Shown in pieces: positions 6,978 through 13,403 of a DNA stretch of 64,000 bases. The DNA lies in the IMG/VR virus record IMGVR_UViG_3300021127_000004, positions 1 to 64,000 of that record; one strand, 5' to 3'. The position numbers and the translations under genes were made by a program. The stretch comes from a virus. Below the pieces are notes generated by a model. It was not told the origin of the DNA and did no database searches. It saw only the letters and a program-made list of their open reading frames with translations. Every line of letters starts with the position of its first letter. The first letter of the stretch is position 1.

Positions 6978-7169
6978 TTAAAAAGTTATTATGATGTGGT
7001 TTAAATAAATATTGTAAGCCAAATATGATACTGCCCAAAATAGCCATAATGCACACATTACAATAAGTAAGTCATCTAATCCATTATCGTCAACTATATA
7101 TACTATCCTTATAAATAGTATTATTATTAATATTAGGGCTACCACCCACAAAGCGTTAATCGTTATCAT
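6978..7169 (-). CDS. small two-helix membrane protein, 63 aa
   Basis: Two hydrophobic segments, about residues 6-25 and 34-54, are separated by a short acidic loop (DDNGLDD). It is too far from the lysis cassette to be called a holin. Small membrane proteins in early phage operons can act on host envelope functions, but nothing here shows that. Confidence 0.6.
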   Translation of the reverse strand: MITINALWVVALILIIILFIRIVYIVDDNGLDDLLIVMCALWLFWAVSYLAYNIYLNHIIITF

Positions 7170-7180
7170 TGTTAAGGGGT

Positions 7181-7435
7181 TTAATTGTTAAGTAATGAAT
7201 CTACATCAACGCCACGAGCCTTCATAACTTTTGAAAGTTCACGGTAAATAACTTGCGCCAAGTTTTCGTTTGTGCCGTTCCCGTTAATATACTTATAGTA
7301 AGTAGGGTTGCTGCACACTTTCGGCTTACCTAATTCGCCACGCTTTGTAAGATATTCAATATCACAAAGTTTTACTTTAGGCTTTAATGCTACCAATTTT
7401 CTATTGGCTAAATCTAGTTGTTCTCCTGCTATCAT
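7181..7435 (-). CDS. small hypothetical protein, 84 aa
   Basis: Begins MIAGEQLDLANRKLVALKPK. The N-terminal half contains KVKLCDIEYLTKRGELGKPK and the C-terminal half is helical. No family recognised. Second gene of the minus operon that starts at 7645. Confidence 0.6.
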   Translation of the reverse strand: MIAGEQLDLANRKLVALKPKVKLCDIEYLTKRGELGKPKVCSNPTYYKYINGNGTNENLAQVIYRELSKVMKARGVDVDSLLNN

Positions 7436-7453
7436 ATTTATTTGTTTAAATTG

Positions 7454-7645
7454 TTATGCCACTACGTTTAATGATTGACTTTCTTTTATTTCAGCATTTG
7501 ACATCATACCTACAAACCTGTAATCTTTAATATTATTTTCACGCATCCAAACAAGCAAATTTGCAAAATTAGTTGCCCTTACTTTTTTCCAAGTGTTATT
7601 TACTTTAATTTCGTAAACAATTGTAGTAATTTTTTGCATATCCAT
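7454..7645 (-). CDS. small hypothetical protein, 63 aa, first gene of minus operon
   Basis: The open frame reaches up to 7699, but the promoter -7 box at 7670-7677 would place the transcript start near 7663. The usable start is therefore the ATG at 7645 (MDMQKITTIVYEIKVNNTWK), preceded by an A-rich leader. The product looks like a small beta-alpha protein with no recognised function. Confidence 0.65.
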   Translation of the reverse strand: MDMQKITTIVYEIKVNNTWKKVRATNFANLLVWMRENNIKDYRFVGMMSNAEIKESQSLNVVA

Positions 7646-7669
7646 TTTTCTTTCATTTTTAATCTGATG

Positions 7670-7700
7670 CAAATATATAGGAATAATTTGGAATAACAAT
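7670..7700 (-). promoter_or_regulatory. Bacteroidota-type promoter for the 7645-3475 minus operon
   Basis: On the minus strand TATATTTG (7677-7670) matches the -7 consensus TAnnTTTG. ATTGTT at 7700-7695 supplies a TTG at -33, with 19 nt between the core elements. It sits about 25 nt upstream of the ATG at 7645. Confidence 0.7.
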
Positions 7701-7745
7701 CATTTACGTTTGTTAAATTTTATTTTAAAACTTTAACAATATTTA

Positions 7746-7777
7746 TTTAATAGTTTCAATAAATACCCTTACTTTTG
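7746..7777 (+). promoter_or_regulatory. Bacteroidota-type promoter for the 7804-11230 plus operon
   Basis: TACTTTTG at 7770-7777 matches TAnnTTTG. TTTA at 7746-7749, 20 nt upstream, is one base from the TTTG -33 consensus. The first + gene starts at 7804. With the opposite promoter at 7670-7700 this forms a divergent control region. Confidence 0.7.
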
Positions 7778-7803
7778 CTGTATCAAATTAAAAAATAGAA
7801 AAA

Positions 7804-8028
7804 ATGAAAAGTACAGTAACAAGAAAAACACCGTTAGCATTTACTACTACATTAGTAGAACGTATGAAAGGTAATTGGGATGTGCAATTAAGAAAAGCAG
7901 ATGATAATAGTGGCTATTATATGTATAGCACTAAAACAGGTACTCACTTTTTACCTAGTGAAAACGGTATCTATACTGATAGAGTAGATGCACATTGGAA
8001 AGGCTTTCAACTTAATCAATCTAATTAA
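7804..8028 (+). CDS. small hypothetical protein, 74 aa, first gene of middle + operon
   Basis: Begins MKSTVTRKTPLAFTTTLVER, contains WDVQLRKADDNSGYYMYST, and is hydrophilic. Its position right behind a good promoter suggests high early expression. No function recognised. Confidence 0.65.
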   Translation: MKSTVTRKTPLAFTTTLVERMKGNWDVQLRKADDNSGYYMYSTKTGTHFLPSENGIYTDRVDAHWKGFQLNQSN

Positions 8029-8068
8029 TCACAACAGGGGGCTAATAACTCCCTTAAAACTTATTACA

Positions 8069-8275
8069 ATGAGACACGAGAAAGTAATTAAAAAAGAAAA
8101 TACTACTGTTATAATACAAATATATATAGATGTAAGTTGTGAAGATATTTGGGATTATCAGGTTTTTCAAAAAAGCGAAAAAAATATTTATTATTACAAT
8201 AACCCAAGTGCTGCCACCCCTGCCGAAATACTAGAGGCTAAACTAGAATTGTGGAACTTAATTAAACCTTGTTAA
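8069..8275 (+). CDS. small hypothetical protein, 68 aa
   Basis: The frame opens earlier, but the ATG at 8069 (MRHEKVIKKENTTVIIQIYI) avoids overlapping the preceding gene. Residues 50-68 (PAEILEAKLELWNLIKPC) form a probable helix. Function unknown. Confidence 0.55.
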   Translation: MRHEKVIKKENTTVIIQIYIDVSCEDIWDYQVFQKSEKNIYYYNNPSAATPAEILEAKLELWNLIKPC

Positions 8276-8277
8276 TT

Positions 8278-8445
8278 ATGACCTCTCAATCAATATACGC
8301 TTTTATCGCCGCAAGGGATAGGCTACCAACAAACGAACAGCTACGGGAATTGCAACTAGAACGCTATCAGCGAATGATGCAGACCCCGAGAAATGATAAA
8401 CATAAAAGTTTTTTAAGGAAAGAAATAAAACAGTTAAAAAAATGA
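8278..8445 (+). CDS. small basic helical protein, 55 aa
   Basis: ATG at 8278, two bases after the preceding stop; TGA at 8443-8445 overlaps the next ATG (ATGA). The protein (MTSQSIYAFIAARDRLPTNE and onward) is Arg/Gln/Lys-rich and helical. The coupling on both sides supports it. Confidence 0.6.
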   Translation: MTSQSIYAFIAARDRLPTNEQLRELQLERYQRMMQTPRNDKHKSFLRKEIKQLKK

Positions 8446-8672
8446 ACGAGCAAATTAAGCAAGCCGCTACGGCACACTCCCAAAAGTTCGACACCGACTA
8501 TCAAGAACACGCATTTGATGATTTTGTAGACGGCGCAAATTACGTCCTCAACACTTACTACTATCCTCTAATTGAGGCAGTAGAAAAACTAAGGGATAGT
8601 AAAGAACACGATAAACATTGGGCAAGAGTGGAGACAATAATTTTAAATGGTAAAAAATTACAAAATGAATAA
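8442..8672 (+). CDS. small hypothetical phage protein, 76 aa
   Basis: Starts in an ATGA overlap. Pattern QAATAHSQKFDTDYQEHAFD, then FVDGANYVLN, resembles small phage proteins of unknown role that start with an alpha-helical IxxAAxxY segment and a DFxxGAxW-like motif. No catalytic function is known. Confidence 0.65.
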   Translation: MNEQIKQAATAHSQKFDTDYQEHAFDDFVDGANYVLNTYYYPLIEAVEKLRDSKEHDKHWARVETIILNGKKLQNE

Positions 8673-9000
8673 TAAAGAATTAACCCCCACAATAGCCGAG
8701 ATGAGCGAAGTAGTGGCGAAGTATATGGGATGGGAAAATCATAGAAACTATGATAAATGTTATTTTTTTGATGGTGAAAATATTATTAATTTTCATTCTT
8801 GGAAAAGGCTTCACGAAGTTTGGGAGAAGGTGAAGAAGGAAATAATATATATAAGAGAGGCAGATGAATACTACTTAGAATGTTCATATCAAATTTCGGA
8901 AGGCACTCCCTTAGAAACCCTTACAGCCCTATATGATGCAATAATATTTATTCAACAATTAAAACAAGAAAATGCAAACAATGCAAACAAAGACATTTAG
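8665..9000 (+). CDS. hypothetical phage protein, 111 aa
   Basis: ATG at 8665 (MNNKELTPTIAEMSEVVAKY) chosen over an earlier frame start because it gives a short 8-nt overlap with the preceding gene. The product has a Trp/His/Phe-rich centre (YDKCYFFDGENIINFHSW) and a helical end, a layout common in small phage proteins without known function. Ends with TAG. Confidence 0.6.
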   Translation: MNNKELTPTIAEMSEVVAKYMGWENHRNYDKCYFFDGENIINFHSWKRLHEVWEKVKKEIIYIREADEYYLECSYQISEGTPLETLTALYDAIIFIQQLKQENANNANKDI

Positions 9001-9097
9001 TGTGAAGGATGGTTCTGTTATCTTTTGCATCATCTACCCCAAAGGTAAACGACCCGACTTAGGGTATCCAGTTAACAATAAAAAAGAAGAAAAATGA
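8972..9097 (+). CDS. tiny hypothetical protein, 41 aa
   Basis: ATG at 8972 lies in the 3' end of the preceding gene; a second in-frame ATG is at 8981. TGA at 9095-9097 overlaps the next ATG. Contains FSVKDGSVIFCIIYPKGKRP. Overlap on both sides is the support. Confidence 0.5.
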   Translation: MQTMQTKTFSVKDGSVIFCIIYPKGKRPDLGYPVNNKKEEK

Positions 9098-9306
9098 CAA
9101 TATGGTTTAGTAAAATAAATAACGGAGTAAGAAAATATTGCAGTAAGTCAATATCAATTAATTACCACCTACAACATTGGAAGTTATTTAGCATTTATAC
9201 TAATGGTGCTATAAAAGGTAATAAACAACACACTTGCTTTGATTTGAATATTCAAGTATTAGGTATATTCTTTTCATATACAAATTGGGATTATAATAAT
9301 AATTAA
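9094..9306 (+). CDS. small hypothetical protein, 70 aa
   Basis: Begins MTIWFSKINNGVRKYCSKSI. Rich in aromatic residues, ending in a probable beta-rich segment (LGIFFSYTNWDYNNN). Starts in an ATGA overlap. No known function. Confidence 0.6.
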   Translation: MTIWFSKINNGVRKYCSKSISINYHLQHWKLFSIYTNGAIKGNKQHTCFDLNIQVLGIFFSYTNWDYNNN

Positions 9307-9318
9307 AAATTATAACAA

Positions 9319-9453
9319 ATGAACGCCCCTAACACACCTAACAAACACGCCCAACTTCCCGAAAACTTGATAGTAGTTGACAGGGGATGGTTGGAGGCTA
9401 AAATACGGGTATGGGAAGATTATTGGGAAAAAGCAGACGGCAAAAAATATTAA
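9319..9453 (+). CDS. tiny hypothetical protein, 44 aa
   Basis: ATG at 9319, TAA at 9451-9453, followed two bases later by the next ATG. The sequence includes LPENLIVVDRGWLEAKIRVW, a helical Trp-containing segment. It fills the gap in the operon. Confidence 0.5.
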   Translation: MNAPNTPNKHAQLPENLIVVDRGWLEAKIRVWEDYWEKADGKKY

Positions 9454-9455
9454 TT

Positions 9456-9842
9456 ATGAGCAACTTAAATTTAATGGTAGGGGATTGGGTGAATAGACTT
9501 TGTGGTGAAAGATTTAAAGTAACCGCCGAATACTTAGTGTATATTTCTGATTACCCCGAAAGACTTCCTACTCCTATCCCTATTACGCCCGAGGTTATGG
9601 GGAAGATTGAAAGTATTTCTAAAAATGAAAATAGAGGTAGTAGATACGGTTTTTTAGATGGTTATTACAATATTGACAGAGATACTGATTTAGTTGCTAT
9701 TTTTGAAGATGATGGTTTATTATACATTTATACTTACGAATATTCACACGAGCAATTTCAATTAGTTTGTACTTTCCAATACCTCCACCAACTCCAGCAA
9801 CTAATACGATTATTTACAGGCAAAGAAATAGAAGTAAAATGA
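9456..9842 (+). CDS. hypothetical protein, 128 aa
   Basis: The frame opens at 9411 but the ATG at 9456 (MSNLNLMVGDWVNRLCGERF) follows the preceding stop directly and is preferred. The N-terminal MVGDWVxxxxxxFKV resembles a small beta-barrel start seen in Bacteroidota phage proteins, with PIPITPEVMGKI downstream. No enzymatic motif. Overlaps the next gene by 4 nt. Confidence 0.6.
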   Translation: MSNLNLMVGDWVNRLCGERFKVTAEYLVYISDYPERLPTPIPITPEVMGKIESISKNENRGSRYGFLDGYYNIDRDTDLVAIFEDDGLLYIYTYEYSHEQFQLVCTFQYLHQLQQLIRLFTGKEIEVK

Positions 9843-10045
9843 TACCGTATATATATTTTAAAAGAGTAAAAAAAGGACAAAATCAGCCATATTTACTCAG
9901 GGTGTCAAGACATTTTCATCGCCTCAAACGAGTAGTGAAGGGTAGGCATTGGGTGAAATATAAACATTACCACCCAATAACGCATTACAAGAACAAGCAT
10001 CTATTTACAACTTATAGGGGTAATGTAGGGAACTACCCGTTTTAA
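9839..10045 (+). CDS. small very basic protein, 68 aa
   Basis: ATG at 9839 in an ATGA overlap. The protein is dense in Lys, Arg, His and Tyr (RHFHRLKRVVKGRHWVKYKH), so nucleic acid contact is plausible but unproven. Confidence 0.5.
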   Translation: MIPYIYFKRVKKGQNQPYLLRVSRHFHRLKRVVKGRHWVKYKHYHPITHYKNKHLFTTYRGNVGNYPF

Positions 10046-10057
10046 ACATAACACATT

Positions 10058-10282
10058 ATGACAATCGAACAACAAGCAGAAGCGATAGTAGATAAGTATA
10101 AAAACTTATTAAAGACATCAGATTTACAAACTTGCTACACGGGAGATTTAGATAATGAAACAAGGATAACTGCCATCCAATGCGCTATCACAGAAGTAGA
10201 GGCGATAATAGAAGCATTAGACACAGTTGGTTATTTTGGAGAAGATTATAGGGCTATTCTCGAACACTTAAAACAAATGTAA
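10058..10282 (+). CDS. small acidic helical protein, 74 aa
   Basis: Begins MTIEQQAEAIVDKYKNLLKT. The whole protein looks helical with Cys at two positions. No recognised function. Confidence 0.6.
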   Translation: MTIEQQAEAIVDKYKNLLKTSDLQTCYTGDLDNETRITAIQCAITEVEAIIEALDTVGYFGEDYRAILEHLKQM

Positions 10283-10299
10283 AATAATAGAGTAAAATT

Positions 10300-10707
10300 A
10301 TGAAATTAAAAACAATAGCAGACGCAATAAATGAAATGTCGGATAGATTATCAAAATCTATTTGCGAAAGAAATTATTTCAATCAAAAAGATATTGCCAC
10401 TATAATTAAGATAGGGGTATCTACTGATATTGAGCAATACATTAATAGCATAAGTAATGAACTAAAAGAAGAACGTGACTTGATGGCTGCTCAATATAAT
10501 TCAGCACAAACGCCTTTGTGGAAGAGAAAAGAATTGCAAAATAAGTTACTTGAAAATAAATCTTTAGTAAAAAAATCAAACATTTTAATTGCAGATTTGC
10601 GAAAAAATAATGAATATCAAAATTTAAAATCGTACCTTAGAGAAAACGGACATTCTTATATTTTAGAACAATTTTATGAGGAAGAAAATAAAACTACAAC
10701 GCCCTGA
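10300..10707 (+). CDS. charged helical protein, 135 aa
   Basis: Begins MKLKTIADAINEMSDRLSKS. Residues about 45-100 are a long charged helix (likely coiled coil). No motif identifies its role. Confidence 0.6.
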   Translation: MKLKTIADAINEMSDRLSKSICERNYFNQKDIATIIKIGVSTDIEQYINSISNELKEERDLMAAQYNSAQTPLWKRKELQNKLLENKSLVKKSNILIADLRKNNEYQNLKSYLRENGHSYILEQFYEEENKTTTP

Positions 10708-10809
10708 CTATCATCTTAGGCAGCAATGTGGGGTTAAAGAATTGAAAGCAATTTCATTTTTAAATAAGATAATAAAAAATTATAAACGTATGTTAAATTT
10801 AGAAAAATT

Positions 10810-10893
10810 ATGAGTTACAGTAAAGAAGATGCAGAAAAGTACGATGCTATGTTTTTGCAAATTAAAAAAAATGCAAGTAGAGGAAACAAATAA
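10810..10893 (+). CDS. possible tiny protein, 27 aa
   Basis: ATG at 10810, TAA at 10891. The peptide MSYSKEDAEKYDAMFLQIKK and seven more residues is helical. Kept only because it lies in the operon direction in an otherwise empty stretch. Confidence 0.3.
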   Translation: MSYSKEDAEKYDAMFLQIKKNASRGNK

Positions 10894-10935
10894 CCCTATC
10901 GTATTTTATTTTAAAACTTATAAACAAGATTGATT

Positions 10936-11106
10936 ATGAAACGAGAAAGCGGATGGTATTGGGTGAAAAACTATTGGATGCCTCATGCCTATCCTAGATA
11001 TTATAGTGCAAATAGTAAGTTATGGTATAGTAATATAGAATTTTTACCAGATAGTTTTTGGGAGATAATATATCCCGAAAGAATTAAATCACCAGAAGAA
11101 AAGTAA
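10936..11106 (+). CDS. small aromatic-rich protein, 56 aa
   Basis: ATG at 10936, TAA at 11104. The composition is unusually rich in Trp, Tyr and Pro (WYWVKNYWMPHAYPRYYSAN), not what random AT-rich sequence gives, which supports a real gene. No family recognised. Confidence 0.6.
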   Translation: MKRESGWYWVKNYWMPHAYPRYYSANSKLWYSNIEFLPDSFWEIIYPERIKSPEEK

Positions 11107-11110
11107 AGTT

Positions 11111-11230
11111 ATGACATTTGCGCACGGATTTATGATAAATATTACATTGTGCTATTATAGGAAAGAATTATATGAAGCGGTAATTGTAGTTATTGATAAA
11201 ATGCTTATTAGGCTAAAACCCCAACTGTAA
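11111..11230 (+). CDS. tiny protein, 39 aa, end of + operon
   Basis: ATG at 11111, TAA at 11228. It overlaps the 3' end of the convergent endonuclease gene by 18 nt. Contains one moderately hydrophobic segment (YEAVIVVIDKMLI). Weak support. Confidence 0.35.
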   Translation: MTFAHGFMINITLCYYRKELYEAVIVVIDKMLIRLKPQL

Positions 11231-12016
11231 ACGAGGATAATACTGTAAGATAATAGCCTTTAGTTTGTCAATTGGTATAGCCGCATCATTTGGCTTTGTG
11301 CTTGTATTGGTGCTATCATTAACTGCCAACCACGAGGCTATTTTACCACCTTTTATTTCAATCTTAAAATAGTAGTCACCTATGAATATATTATGGTACT
11401 TCTTAGGATGCGAAAGGCTTATAAGAACCCCAGTGTAAACGTGAATACTATCTATTGTAGCAGCATCATCAAGAACGCCTTTTTCAGTAAACGCCCATTG
11501 ATGCTGATTTTCAAAACCATCTTGGAAGCTAGTATTTGAGCAGAAGTACATTGTTTCTTTCGCCGCTATTGGGTCGAATGCCATAGCCTCAAAAGGTACG
11601 ATATGACCGACATTTATCTTATGTGCAGGGTTTTCTTTGTTGTAAGAATTATAATCTGTCTGAGATACTATTTGAAAGCGTTTAGGCACCAAAGGGTCTT
11701 GCGTAAATGATGCACAAGTTTTTCTATCTACTTTAGCACTTGTTTTTAAAGCGTTATAGTGCGCCGTTGTTTGCCAATAGTCGTTCAAAATCCCTTGACA
11801 AAATACCGTATCAAATTGCACCGTATAGTACTTATGGTTAAGTTGTATTGTATGTTGCCCCCACGACCATAACGTTGATGCCACCAAGATGGTAAACAGA
11901 ACCAACGACTTAGGCGTATGCTTAAACACTTTGCCTATAATTGCTTTTAATTTTATTACCTTGTTTACTCGTACGGTTACTCTTTCTGATTCTCCGTCTT
12001 TAAATAGTTTTTTCAT
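11213..12016 (-). CDS. DNA/RNA non-specific endonuclease, membrane-anchored or secreted
   Basis: 267 aa. A hydrophobic segment at about 36-52 (SLVLFTILVASTLWSWGQ) follows a basic N terminus, so the nuclease domain should lie outside the cytoplasm. The catalytic region matches the Serratia/NucA (beta-beta-alpha metal) family: NVGHIVPFEAM at 135-145, with His138 in the place of the DRGH histidine, and SNTSFQ at 160-165 followed by QHQW, with Asn161 as the Mg2+ ligand. The usual DR before GH is replaced by NV. Such an enzyme degrades DNA and RNA; a periplasmic phage nuclease could destroy host or competing phage DNA or release nucleotides. It is isolated, with its own promoter-like sequence and a terminator upstream. 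Confidence 0.85.
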   Translation of the reverse strand: MKKLFKDGESERVTVRVNKVIKLKAIIGKVFKHTPKSLVLFTILVASTLWSWGQHTIQLNHKYYTVQFDTVFCQGILNDYWQTTAHYNALKTSAKVDRKTCASFTQDPLVPKRFQIVSQTDYNSYNKENPAHKINVGHIVPFEAMAFDPIAAKETMYFCSNTSFQDGFENQHQWAFTEKGVLDDAATIDSIHVYTGVLISLSHPKKYHNIFIGDYYFKIEIKGGKIASWLAVNDSTNTSTKPNDAAIPIDKLKAIILQYYPRLQLGF

Positions 12017-12021
12017 AATTA

Positions 12022-12029
12022 CAAAGATA
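12022..12029 (-). promoter_or_regulatory. possible promoter -7 box for the endonuclease gene
   Basis: On the minus strand TATCTTTG matches TAnnTTTG and ends 5 nt before the ATG at 12016, so a transcript from it would be leaderless or nearly so. A TTG lies at 12046-12044, at shorter than usual spacing. Confidence 0.4.
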
Positions 12030-12032
12030 GTT

Positions 12033-12040
12033 TATATTTG
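12033..12040 (+). promoter_or_regulatory. possible promoter -7 box for a small RNA
   Basis: TATATTTG on the plus strand matches TAnnTTTG; TTTC at 12011-12014, 18 nt upstream, is one base from TTTG. No + gene follows, but a terminator lies about 100-130 nt downstream. Confidence 0.45.
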
Positions 12041-12045
12041 CCCCA

Positions 12046-12172
12046 ACAGTACTTGGCAGCTTACCATTAGAACAGCTTACTGGTCAAGTCTTTTATTTAA
12101 GCCGACTTGGTTTTACCCGTTTGGTCTTATCAAGCCGCAAAAAGTCCTCTGTTTTTTAACAGGGGCTTTTTT
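12046..12172 (+). ncRNA. candidate small RNA, about 127 nt
   Basis: Lies between a + strand -7 box and an intrinsic terminator and contains no ORF of note. Internal structure includes CAAGTC (12089-12094) pairing with GACTTG, and two copies of CAGCTTAC. It could be a regulatory RNA made opposite the endonuclease promoter. The alternative is that only the hairpin works, as a minus-strand terminator. Confidence 0.4.
12139..12172. terminator. intrinsic terminator hairpin, usable on both strands
   Basis: AAAAAGTCCTCTGTT pairs with AACAGGGGCTTTTT (one bulge, G-U pairs) around a T-rich loop, with T runs at the outer edge on each strand. On the minus strand it ends the late operon upstream of the endonuclease; on the plus strand it ends the candidate small RNA. 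Confidence 0.75.
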
Positions 12173-12390
12173 AATTACCCATATTTATGGGGAATCCCCC
12201 ATATTATCACTTACAGCGTTTACTGTGAATATGAATAATTATAATTGCAAGAGATGTCAATTATTTTGCGCATTTTACTTGCCATATTTTAATAAGCATC
12301 TCGGATATTTTTCGAATAGTAACCATTTAATTATCAATTTTGATAGATATTTTGATAATGTATTAACAAAATTACTATTATTGGGTGATA
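12173..12390. other. AT-rich intergenic stretch with a short palindrome
   Basis: The 374 bases between the genes at 12016 and 12391 contain no credible gene. Beyond the promoter and terminator elements listed separately, there is a perfect hairpin TATGGGG-AATC-CCCCATA at 12186-12203. A + strand ORF crossing this region is mostly the shadow of the endonuclease gene. Confidence 0.6.
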
Positions 12391-12600
12391 TTACGGCAAC
12401 TTCATATAATTAGCAGCACGTTCTTTAGCTATCTTTTTATTGTCATCCTCAAACCACTGTTTAATCAAACTATCCTTTCTTATTCGTGACATTTTAATAG
12501 CCGTATCGTAACCTAATTCCATGCACTCCTTCATTAATTCAAGAAGCATAAACGTAGGATTATAACCTATCTTTTTTAATCGCTTTTCTGCTTTAGTCAT
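12391..12600 (-). CDS. small helical protein, paralogue of the next gene, 69 aa
   Basis: The ATG at 12600 (MTKAEKRLKKIGYNPTFMLL) is preferred because the upstream gene ends at 12614. It aligns along its length with the protein of 12614-12796: MTK start, central LGYxT, then WFxxxxKK. The two are a tandem duplication. Function unknown; both are helical and charged. Confidence 0.65.
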   Translation of the reverse strand: MTKAEKRLKKIGYNPTFMLLELMKECMELGYDTAIKMSRIRKDSLIKQWFEDDNKKIAKERAANYMKLP

Positions 12601-12613
12601 AGTTGTATTTGTT

Positions 12614-12796
12614 TCAGTTACTAACTTTCTTCTTTTCCTCCGTAAACCAATCACGCTGCAAGTCCTCTAGTGTGGTGGTAGATATGCCCATTACAGACGT
12701 TGAATAGCCTAAACGCATAAAGTAGTCTAGTGCTGCTAGTATTTCTGGTGTTGGGGTTATATTGCGCTCGGAAAGGTATTGTTGGGATTTTGTCAT
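12614..12796 (-). CDS. small helical protein, paralogue of the preceding gene, 60 aa
   Basis: Begins MTKSQQYLSERNITPTPEIL, with LGYSTS near 33 and WFTEEKKK near 50, in the same spacing as the neighbour at 12391-12600. Ends a few bases before it. Function unknown. Confidence 0.65.
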   Translation of the reverse strand: MTKSQQYLSERNITPTPEILAALDYFMRLGYSTSVMGISTTTLEDLQRDWFTEEKKKVSN

Positions 12797-12798
12797 AA

Positions 12799-13200
12799 TT
12801 AAAAGCTATTTAGTATTTTTAAAATTTTATCCCGACCTACTGGGTTTTTAGAGTGAACGTAGAATTTAGGTTTAGTTTCCCAATATCTAACACGATAATA
12901 TCTTCTTATCATAGAAGCACAATCTTCGCCGTTGCGTTCTATTTTAGGCTGTGCTTCTTGCCATTTTTTACTAACTTCGTAATCACTCCAATATTCTTTA
13001 GGTGTATAATGTGAATGGTGTAAATCGTGGTCGAAAGAAATAAAGTAAGGTAAACCGTTTTTAAATACCCATTCTTTCAACTCTTTATAATTTCTTACTA
13101 TTACCCATTTTCTAAATAGGTATTTTAGCTTAAAAGTATATAAAAATACATCAAAGGGTCTTCTTACATCGTCTAATAATAGGTATGTTTTTTTTGTCAT
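12799..13200 (-). CDS. receiver-like cREC domain protein
   Basis: 133 aa. Key features match the cyclic-phosphate processing receiver-like (cREC) family: LLLDDVRRP at 7-15, SFDHDL at 55-60, and VHSKNPVGRDKI near 115-126. These are receiver-fold proteins with the acidic pocket retained, proposed from genome context to act in RNA repair or conflict involving 2',3'-cyclic phosphate ends. Its role in this phage is inference. It overlaps the upstream 67-aa gene by 4 nt and lies in the operon that follows the HTH-phosphoesterase. Confidence 0.75.
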   Translation of the reverse strand: MTKKTYLLLDDVRRPFDVFLYTFKLKYLFRKWVIVRNYKELKEWVFKNGLPYFISFDHDLHHSHYTPKEYWSDYEVSKKWQEAQPKIERNGEDCASMIRRYYRVRYWETKPKFYVHSKNPVGRDKILKILNSF

Positions 13201-13400
13201 AATTCATTAACTTTCTTTAATAATGTACCAATTTCAATCAATGCATAATCAGACCATAGTCCTTTAGTATCAATAGGCTCATAGTAGTAAGTGCCTAAGT
13301 CGCTTATAAATATGCCTATTGGCTTGTTATTGCTTTTTACAAAGACTTTATAAATGCCGTCTGCTAGTAGTTCTATTCTTACCGTTTGTGTTTCGGTCAT
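13197..13400 (-). CDS. small hypothetical protein, 67 aa
   Basis: Begins MTETQTVRIELLADGIYKVF and looks beta-rich. It sits between the phosphoesterase and the cREC gene with close spacing (4 nt overlap and 3 nt gap), so it is probably co-translated. No function recognised. Confidence 0.6.
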   Translation of the reverse strand: MTETQTVRIELLADGIYKVFVKSNNKPIGIFISDLGTYYYEPIDTKGLWSDYALIEIGTLLKKVNEL

Positions 13401-13403
13401 AAT

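Noticed and set aside
11889-12413. 174-aa + strand ORF
   Set aside because: Its first part is antisense to the endonuclease gene and the rest runs through promoter, terminator and hairpin; composition does not look coding.
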